From an uncultured Acetatifactor sp. (GTDB lineage Bacteria > Bacillota > Clostridia > Lachnospirales > Lachnospiraceae): a stretch of 64,000 bases of DNA. Of this stretch, positions 58,726-64,000 are shown piece after piece (positions within the stretch are counted from its first letter, which is position 1; each line of letters opens with the position of its first letter). The stretch lies in the NCBI RefSeq assembly GCF_910585425.1, contig NZ_CAJUCP010000002.1, positions 62,001-126,000 on the forward strand. The letters run 5' to 3'. The translations under genes and the position numbers were made by a program. The notes beneath the pieces are model-generated. The model made no database searches and had not been told where the DNA came from. It worked only from the letters and a program-made list of their open reading frames with translations.

Positions 58726-60057
58726 ATGAAAGGCAACAGCAACTGGAATTACAGGCCATATCTTCCGGCAAACAGATATTCTGAACGGGGCAATCCCTTC
58801 ATCTGCCGCCTGGCACCGCGGGAAACCGACTGCGAGGCAGAATGGCTGGGCGAGGGGGATTCCTTCACCCTCTGCTATTCCCTGCGCGGGCAGGATTCCT
58901 TCACTCAGGTGCAGACGGATACCCACTTTTATCGAATCGAGAACCTACAGGCAGACAGGGAATATGAACTATATGTGGTGGATCACAAGGGCAGACAGAG
59001 CCCCATCCGCCTGATACGGACAGGGGAGTGCGTGGGGACAATCGTAAACTACCTGCACCCTGAGGACACCGTGTATGGCTTCTCGGGACAGTATCTCTGC
59101 TCCCCCTCCATCATACGGCTTCCGGGCGGCTCGCTTCTGGCCTCCATGGATGTGTTCCGTGGAAACGCCCCCCAGAACCTGCAGCTCCTATTCGGCTCTG
59201 ATGACGGCGGCGGCCACTGGCACTATGTCACGGACATTTTCCCCTGTTTCTGGGGGAAGCTGTTCTGGCATCAGGAAAAGCTCTTTATGCTCGGCGTGTC
59301 CAGGGAATACGGCGATCTGCTGATCGGGTGCTCCGAGGATTTGGGCAGGAGCTGGGGCACCCCCACCGTCATCCTGCGCGGATCGTCTTCCTCCGCGGAG
59401 GACGGAAACCACCGGGCGCCCATGTGCGTGTTGCACAGCCACGGCAGATTGTGGACAGGGACGGAGTATGGCTCCTGGCATAACCGGCAGTTCTATGCCT
59501 CTCTGCTGTCCATAGAGGAAGGCGCCGACCCAATGGTGGCCGCCAACTGGAGCCTCACAGAATTCGTCCATCCGGACGTGGCGTTCCATGCGGACCTATC
59601 CGGAACGCCGGGCGGAATCGAAGGAAATGCCGTAGAGCTTCCGGACGGAAAGGTGGTGGACTTCCTCCGCTATGAAAAAGACAAGGCCCTCCTGCTGGAA
59701 GCGGCCCCGGAGGATCCGGAAGCCCCCATGACAGCGCAGCGCATCGTGGACTTCCCATTGGGCCATACCAAATTCGACATCGAAAGGCATACAAGCGGCG
59801 TATACTACGCCTGCGGGAACCCCTTCCCCGGAAGAACTGTGCTGGCCCTGTATTCCTCCCGGGATTTCGTCCACTGGAAAAGGGAGGCAGATGTGATAAA
59901 CCGCTCGGAATATGACATAAAGGAAATCGGATTCCAGTATCCCTCTATCTGCTTTGACGGCGATGACATCCTGATTTTGAGCCGCACGGCCTGGAACTGC
60001 CCCCATAATTTCCATGACAGTAATTTCATTACCTTCCACAGGCTTTCCCTGACCTGA
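58726..60057 (+). CDS. Asp-box (sialidase-fold) protein
   Basis: A 443-residue cytoplasmic-looking protein (no signal peptide). Two Asp boxes of the form S-x-D-x-G-x-x-W are clear: SDDGGGHW (158-165) and SEDLGRSW (203-210). Together with RLPGGSLLASMDVFRG and PGGIEGNAVELPDG they indicate a six-bladed beta-propeller like sialidases. An Arg triad typical of exo-sialidases cannot be confirmed, so it may be another hydrolase or lyase acting on the imported saccharide. It starts two bases after the aldolase stop and is the last gene of the operon. Confidence 0.8.
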   Translation: MKGNSNWNYRPYLPANRYSERGNPFICRLAPRETDCEAEWLGEGDSFTLCYSLRGQDSFTQVQTDTHFYRIENLQADREYELYVVDHKGRQSPIRLIRTGECVGTIVNYLHPEDTVYGFSGQYLCSPSIIRLPGGSLLASMDVFRGNAPQNLQLLFGSDDGGGHWHYVTDIFPCFWGKLFWHQEKLFMLGVSREYGDLLIGCSEDLGRSWGTPTVILRGSSSSAEDGNHRAPMCVLHSHGRLWTGTEYGSWHNRQFYASLLSIEEGADPMVAANWSLTEFVHPDVAFHADLSGTPGGIEGNAVELPDGKVVDFLRYEKDKALLLEAAPEDPEAPMTAQRIVDFPLGHTKFDIERHTSGVYYACGNPFPGRTVLALYSSRDFVHWKREADVINRSEYDIKEIGFQYPSICFDGDDILILSRTAWNCPHNFHDSNFITFHRLSLT

Positions 60058-60067
60058 AAGCCCAGGA

Positions 60068-60096
60068 CCGCACCGGGGTTCCACTTCCCGGTGCGG
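60068..60096. terminator. Hairpin between convergent genes
   Basis: CCGCACCGGG (60068-60077) pairs with CCCGGTGCGG (60087-60096). No T-run is present on either side, so it is a weak or factor-assisted terminator. Confidence 0.5.
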
Positions 60097-60105
60097 CCCT
60101 GCCCT

Positions 60106-60309
60106 TCAATCCTCCAGCACGTCAAAGGCCGTACCGCAGGCCCAAGGGCTTCCCACATCGCAACGGCCATGGTGGTACCGACGAGCCACTACCTCTCCCT
60201 GTCCCTCCACTACGTCCAGCTTTATCCGGCTGTCCCCTGCCTGGGTACGGCCGTCCAGCAGGGCAATCAGCGCATCTACATCATTTTCCTGTATTTTCCT
60301 GTTCTCCAT
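60106..60309 (-). CDS. Small protein of unknown function
   Basis: A 67-residue protein starting MENRKIQENDVDALIALLDG, with an ideal GAGGAGG site five bases before the ATG at 60309; the frame stays open further upstream without a second site. It is acidic at the N-terminus, has RRYHHGRCDVGSPWACG near the C-terminus with two Cys and two His that could bind metal, and shows no membrane helix. I do not recognise the family. It is convergent with the Asp-box gene. Confidence 0.65.
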   Translation of the reverse strand: MENRKIQENDVDALIALLDGRTQAGDSRIKLDVVEGQGEVVARRYHHGRCDVGSPWACGTAFDVLED

Positions 60310-60394
60310 CGTTTCCTCCTCATCCTTTCCAAAATACTCATGGCATAGCATCTGGTACAGCATTTATCGGTATAGCATTTATCCGCTCCATCCC

Positions 60395-60423
60395 TTGCAA
60401 AGAATCCCTTCCTATGATAAAAT
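60395..60423 (+). promoter_or_regulatory. Promoter of the MFS transporter gene
   Basis: TTGCAA (60395-60400), 17-base spacer, TAAAAT (60418-60423), about 80 bases before the ATG at 60505. Confidence 0.6.
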
Positions 60424-60504
60424 GACACCGTCTACAGCAACGTGATAGCAAAGGCATTGCGCCCCGCGCGCCATCACATCCAACGAGAAAAACGAGGAAT
60501 CCAA

Positions 60505-61848
60505 ATGAATGAACTGAAGCTGAACAACAAGCGGACCGTCCTGGTGGGCCTGGCCTTCCTGTCCATCTGCTCCTTCTGGCAGATGTACGACAGCGTGGTG
60601 CCCCTGATCCTGCGGGAGACCTTCGGCATGGACGAGTCCCTGACGGGCATCATCATGGCCGCGGACAATATACTGGCCCTGTTCCTGCTGCCCTTCTTCG
60701 GCGGGCTGTCGGATCGGACCAGCTCCCGGCTGGGCCGCCGCACGCCATATATCATCGCGGGCACCGCAGCCGCCGTCATCCTGATGAACCTGCTGCCCGC
60801 GCTGGACAACAGCTACTCCCAGGCGGCCGCGCCCTTCAAGCTTGTGGCCTTCGTCATCGTGCTGGGGCTGCTGCTGGTGGCCATGGGAACCTACCGCTCT
60901 CCCGCCGTGGCCCTGATGCCCGACGTGACGGCAAAGCCCCTGCGCAGCAAGGCCAACGCCATCATCAACCTGATGGGGGCCGTGGGCGGCATCCTGTATC
61001 TGGGGGTGGCGGCGGTGCTCTACCCCACGGCGAAGGTATCCCAGCTTGCCCATGTGGACTACCGGCCCCTGTTCGTCATCGTCTCCGCGATTATGGCTGC
61101 GGCGGTCATCGTGCTCCTGCTCACGATCAGGGAGCCTGCCCTGGCCGCGGAGAACCAGGCCCTGGAGAAGCGCCATCCCGAGTGGAACCTGGCCCAGGAC
61201 GACGGGCACGGCAGCGAGACCCTTCCCGGGCCGGTGAAGCGCAGCCTCTGTTTCCTGCTGGCCTCCATCGCCCTGTGGTTCATCGGCTACAACGGCGTCA
61301 CCACCTGGTTCACCACCTATGTGTCCCAGGTCATGGGCGAGGGGCTGGGCGGCGCGTCCACCTGCCTCCTGGTGGCCACCGCAGGGGCAATCGTCTCCTA
61401 TATCCCCATCGGTATCCTGGCCTCGAAGTTCGGCCGGAAGAAGACCATACACGCCGGCATCATCCTGCTGGCCGCCTGCTTCCTGGCGGGATTCTTCCTG
61501 ACCACCCTGTTCTCCTCCATCAATGCCGTCATGTATGTGGCCTTCGCCCTGGTGGGGCTGGCCTGGGCGGCCATCAACGTGAACTCCCTGCCCATGGTGG
61601 TGGAGATGTGCCGGGGCGGGGACGTGGGCAAGTTCACGGGATATTATTACACAGCCTCCATGCTGGCCCAGGTGATCACGCCGGTGGTGGCAGGTTCTTT
61701 GATGAAAAGCATCAGCTACCAGATCCTCTTCCCCTATGCCGCCTTCTTCGTGATGCTCAGCTTCCTCACCATGTGCTTCGTGCGCCACGGGGACAGCAAG
61801 GCCCAGGCCAAGAAGGGGCTGGAGGCTTTCGAGGATATGGACGACTGA
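60505..61848 (+). CDS. MFS sugar transporter (SLC45/GPH-like)
   Basis: A 447-residue, twelve-helix major facilitator. The loop 2-3 motif is GGLSDRTSSRLGRRTPYII, the SLC45/glycoside-pentoside-type form of D-R-x-x-x-x-x-G-R-R, and the matching central motif is ASKFGRKK. This suggests cation-linked uptake of a sugar, possibly a disaccharide such as sucrose or maltose; the substrate cannot be fixed. The ATG at 60505 follows GAGGAA and precedes the first helix; upstream in-frame codons are not supported. It may be co-transcribed with the glycerophosphodiesterase 82 bases downstream. Confidence 0.85.
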   Translation: MNELKLNNKRTVLVGLAFLSICSFWQMYDSVVPLILRETFGMDESLTGIIMAADNILALFLLPFFGGLSDRTSSRLGRRTPYIIAGTAAAVILMNLLPALDNSYSQAAAPFKLVAFVIVLGLLLVAMGTYRSPAVALMPDVTAKPLRSKANAIINLMGAVGGILYLGVAAVLYPTAKVSQLAHVDYRPLFVIVSAIMAAAVIVLLLTIREPALAAENQALEKRHPEWNLAQDDGHGSETLPGPVKRSLCFLLASIALWFIGYNGVTTWFTTYVSQVMGEGLGGASTCLLVATAGAIVSYIPIGILASKFGRKKTIHAGIILLAACFLAGFFLTTLFSSINAVMYVAFALVGLAWAAINVNSLPMVVEMCRGGDVGKFTGYYYTASMLAQVITPVVAGSLMKSISYQILFPYAAFFVMLSFLTMCFVRHGDSKAQAKKGLEAFEDMDD

Positions 61849-61930
61849 TGTCCCCCGCCAGGCTGCCGGGAGGGCCCGGAGCCGGCAATAGAATTTTTAT
61901 TTGTAATATCAGAAAGAAAGGTGCGTTCCA

Positions 61931-62758
61931 ATGATAATCATATGCAGGATACTGTTGGCAGCATTCATTGTAGTCATACTCTGGTGCCTGATGCTGCTGC
62001 CCAGACGGGGGCACTTCGGCTGGGACAGGCTGGCGGACGCCAGATATGCCCACCGGGGGCTCCACGACATGAAGCAGAATATCCCCGAGAATTCTATGAC
62101 GGCCTTCCGCCGCGCCGTGGAGAGCGGCTTCGGGGCGGAGCTGGACGTCCATCTCATGGCAGACGGCCATCTGGCGGTGGTCCACGACAGCGACTTGAGC
62201 CGGGTCTGCGGCAGGAGCGCAGTCATCGAGAACCTGCGGGCGGAGGACCTGAAGGACTATCCTCTGCTGGGCAGCGGCGAGTCCATCCCCCTGCTTCCGG
62301 AGGTCCTGGCATTGTTCGAAAAAAAGACTCCCCTGATCATCGAGCTGAAGGTGGAGCACGGCAATGCCTCTGCCCTCACGGACGCGGTGATGGCGCTCCT
62401 GCGGGGCTGGGAGGGCACCTATTGCATCGAGTCCTTCCACCCGGCGGTGCTGCTGCATCTGAAGAAGCATTATCCCAATGTCATCCGGGGACAGCTGTCG
62501 GAAAATTTCCTGCGCACCAATGATGCCGGGACCCTTACATGGCCTGTGCGGGCCGTGCTGACCCTGCTGCTGACCTCCTTCGCCACCCGGCCGGACTTCA
62601 TCGCCTACAACTACATAGACCGCTCCTGCCCCAGCCTGCGGCTGATGAAACGGCTCTACGGCGTCCATGAGGTGGGCTGGACAATCCGCAGCAAGGAAAT
62701 CCTGGAGCGCCTGGAGCAGCAGGGGGTCATGCCCATCTTCGAGGGCTTCCTGCCATAG
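61931..62758 (+). CDS. Glycerophosphodiester phosphodiesterase, membrane-anchored
   Basis: A 275-residue GDPD-family enzyme with an N-terminal membrane helix (residues 3-22). The active-site blocks are AHRGLHD (His/Arg), PENS, ELDVHLMADG and VVHDSDLSR, and later IIELKVEHGN. It would hydrolyse glycerophosphodiesters from lipids or teichoic acids to glycerol 3-phosphate. The helix suggests it stays at the membrane; no cleavage site is evident. It starts at ATG with AGAAAGGTG upstream. Confidence 0.9.
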   Translation: MIIICRILLAAFIVVILWCLMLLPRRGHFGWDRLADARYAHRGLHDMKQNIPENSMTAFRRAVESGFGAELDVHLMADGHLAVVHDSDLSRVCGRSAVIENLRAEDLKDYPLLGSGESIPLLPEVLALFEKKTPLIIELKVEHGNASALTDAVMALLRGWEGTYCIESFHPAVLLHLKKHYPNVIRGQLSENFLRTNDAGTLTWPVRAVLTLLLTSFATRPDFIAYNYIDRSCPSLRLMKRLYGVHEVGWTIRSKEILERLEQQGVMPIFEGFLP

Positions 62759-62800
62759 GCTGTCAGGGGTGCCGCCAATGCCACCCACTGCGCAGCCCGC

Positions 62801-63409
62801 TTACAGCTCCAATCCCCGGAAGAAGTTCAGCACCCCGTCCTCCACAGCCAGATGGTCTGTCCGCTCCCTGTCCATCTCGTAGAAATACTTCCCGGTGCCC
62901 AGGCTCACGGACAGGCTGTCCAGCGGGAACCCCTTCTGCCGCACCCCCGCATAGGGCACTGCAGTGATCAGGAACACCTCGCTGGCTGTGCTGTCGTCCA
63001 TGGCCTCATAGATATGCTCCCTGTCCATCACCAGGCACACCCCATGGCGGTATCTCGCCCGCAGATTCCCATACTTTTTCGCCAGCCCGCCGTAATACGC
63101 CAGCATTTCCTGATCCGTCAGGTACTTCCCGCCCACAGTCCGCACGTGGATGCCCGGCTGGAGCTCCTGGGGCAGATCTTCAAAATACAGTCCCGAATCA
63201 CAGGAAAACACAGGAACCTGGTAAAAATCATAGTAGCACAGGGCCTTCTGCCTGGCGTTCTCCAGGGGGGTGCTCCCGTCCTCGGAAGGGTTGGGCGCTT
63301 CCCTGTCCATGTCGGCCAGCCCCAATATCTCAAAATCCAGCTCCGCCAGCCTGCGGCGCATGGCGTTCAGCTTGGCCTGGTTGCCTGTTCCAAACAATAT
63401 CTTTTTCAT
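62801..63409 (-). CDS. Ham1/RdgB-type non-canonical purine NTP pyrophosphatase-like protein
   Basis: A 202-residue protein starting MKKILFGTGNQAKLNAMRRRL, the T/S-x-N-x-x-K substrate motif of the Ham1/RdgB family, with PLENARQKALCYYDFYQVPVFSCDSGLYFEDL as the metal and general-base region. The C-terminal half is more divergent than in housekeeping RdgB, and the SHR motif near the end is not evident (ERTDHLAVEDG instead), so a different nucleotide or a salvage role is possible. It would remove ITP/XTP-like nucleotides by releasing pyrophosphate. It starts at ATG with GGAAGGAAC upstream, 43 bases from the GDPD gene end on the opposite strand. Confidence 0.8.
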   Translation of the reverse strand: MKKILFGTGNQAKLNAMRRRLAELDFEILGLADMDREAPNPSEDGSTPLENARQKALCYYDFYQVPVFSCDSGLYFEDLPQELQPGIHVRTVGGKYLTDQEMLAYYGGLAKKYGNLRARYRHGVCLVMDREHIYEAMDDSTASEVFLITAVPYAGVRQKGFPLDSLSVSLGTGKYFYEMDRERTDHLAVEDGVLNFFRGLEL

Positions 63410-63470
63410 AGCATGTTCCTTCCATATACCTCAAATGTCCAACTCCCTGCGGCGCACGGCATTCAGTCTA

Positions 63471-63536
63471 GTACCCCAGTGCATGAATCCTTGCGCAATC
63501 AATACTCGGGAATTCATGCACCGGTGTACCGGCCGG
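63471..63536. repeat. Intergenic palindromic repeat, copy 2 (short form)
   Basis: GTGCATGAAT (63480-63489) and ATTCATGCAC (63512-63521) are perfect inverted repeats within GTACC...GTACC-like ends; the block order CCCAGTGC, GAATCCTTG-GCAATCA, CGGGAATTCATG is shared with 1563-1700. Confidence 0.55.
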
Positions 63537-63572
63537 GTCAGAGCTCAGCTTCCGCCTGCAGGCGCAGGCCAA

Positions 63573-64000
63573 TCACCCATAGATGCGGAAGGCCTCCGTC
63601 TCCTTCTCGAACCGTCCGCTCTGCTCCCTCCATTCCTCCAGCAGCTCTTCCAGGGTAAGGGTCCCATAGAGGTAATCGTCTATCCGCCTGCTTCCGGCCA
63701 GGTAATGGAGATGCTTGTTCCCCTGGCCCTGGTCGTTCAAGGTGAACTGCTCCGGGTAGAGCCGCACCACCTGGCGCATGAGCTTAAGCGCCGTGGGGAT
63801 GAAGTCCAGGGTCTTGTCCAGCGGCGCGAACTCCAGGCCAAAGCACACCTCCCCGGCGTACTCCCGCTCCACCGGCACAAAGGCCCGCTGCCTGAAGATA
63901 ACCTTGTCTTCCCTCACCTCATCCTTCATCTCCCGGTACAGCTCCTCCATCTTCACATAGGGCGCGCCGTACATCTGGAAAGGCTTGGAGCTGCCCCTTC
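63573..64000 (-). CDS. DUF1343/NamZ-like protein, C-terminal part (cut by the window end)
   Basis: The minus-strand frame is open to the window edge and ends at 63573; 142 codons are seen. GSSKPFQMYGAPYVKMEELYRE matches the conserved GTT-x-PFE-x-x-GAP-W block of DUF1343 proteins, and the end LAGSRRIDDYLYGTLTLEELLEEWREQSGRFEKETEAFRIYG matches their C-terminus. One member, NamZ, is an exo-beta-N-acetylmuramidase that releases MurNAc from peptidoglycan fragments. The catalytic N-terminal half is outside the window, so activity and export cannot be judged. Confidence 0.8.
   Translation of the reverse strand, partial: RGSSKPFQMYGAPYVKMEELYREMKDEVREDKVIFRQRAFVPVEREYAGEVCFGLEFAPLDKTLDFIPTALKLMRQVVRLYPEQFTLNDQGQGNKHLHYLAGSRRIDDYLYGTLTLEELLEEWREQSGRFEKETEAFRIYG

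Noticed and set aside
1..64000. CRISPR array, tRNA or rRNA genes, prophage
   Set aside because: No regularly spaced repeats, no cloverleaf-like or rRNA-like stretch and no phage structural or lysis genes were seen on reading both strands.

Overview
The window looks like a chromosomal segment of a gut-type Clostridia, most likely family Lachnospiraceae. The gene types support this (glycyl radical enzyme, repeated DUF1703-type AAA/nuclease genes, MecA, BlaI/BlaR1, LplB/YtcP-type ABC importers), as do the strong AAGGAGG-type ribosome sites and TTGACA-17-TATAAT-type promoters. Most of the window is GC-rich. The block from about 26.6 to 42.3 kb is clearly AT-rich and holds a surface polysaccharide cluster, which suggests it was acquired or exchanged. 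No tRNA, rRNA, CRISPR array or insertion sequence was seen.

Layout. 1-1.5 kb: 3' part of a HypD-like glycyl radical enzyme (+). 1.7-11 kb: a minus-strand sucrose/fructan locus, read from lacI through an ABC importer (binding protein and two permeases), an amylosucrase-type GH13, a GH32 fructosidase and an SPL-family radical SAM protein; a consensus promoter with an overlapping LacI-type operator sits in front of the binding protein. 11.2-14.6 kb: a large hybrid histidine kinase with two receivers. 14.7-18.3 kb: an XRE-methyltransferase fusion, PruA-type glutamate semialdehyde dehydrogenase and a GNAT protein. 18.4-24.4 kb: glycogen phosphorylase, a lipoprotein phosphoesterase and an aconitase-type hydratase in one minus-strand run ending in a tandemly duplicated terminator. 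24.7-26.3 kb: an AAA-ATPase/nuclease protein.

26.6-43.3 kb: a minus-strand polysaccharide cluster with flippase, probable polymerase, pyruvyl transferase, FrhB-like redox protein, six glycosyltransferases, a frameshifted acetyltransferase (G7 tract) and three enzymes that together resemble an NDP-2,6-dideoxyhexose pathway (2,3-dehydratase, 3-ketoreductase, SDR ketoreductase). An AbiEi-like winged-helix protein lies at its head. 43.9-46.9 kb: an MBOAT acyltransferase/SGNH hydrolase pair probably acylates a surface polymer.

The most striking structure is a pair of 272-273 bp elements (43381-43652 and 46995-47267) lying just upstream of these two minus-strand units. Each is bounded by recombination-site-like palindromes (13-bp arms around a 6-bp spacer) in inverted orientation. 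The spacer is identical within a pair (TGGCAT; TTGCTT) but differs between pairs. Each element carries the same promoter at its right end, at present pointing away from the polysaccharide genes and into a terminator. I read them as two independently addressed invertible promoters (phase-variable switches), both in the OFF position here. This is inference from sequence; no recombinase gene is in the window.

47.3-53.9 kb: mecA, blaR1/blaI with three operator copies, an ABC-class ATPase preceded by a structured leader RNA with a 12-codon ORF, and an AraC regulator. 54.2-60.1 kb: an LplB/LplC-type importer, a binding lipoprotein, a DapA/NanA-family aldolase and an Asp-box (sialidase-fold) protein, probably controlled by the AraC regulator. 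60.1-64 kb: a small unknown protein, an MFS sugar transporter, a glycerophosphodiesterase, a Ham1/RdgB-type pyrophosphatase and the end of a DUF1343/NamZ-like protein cut by the window edge.
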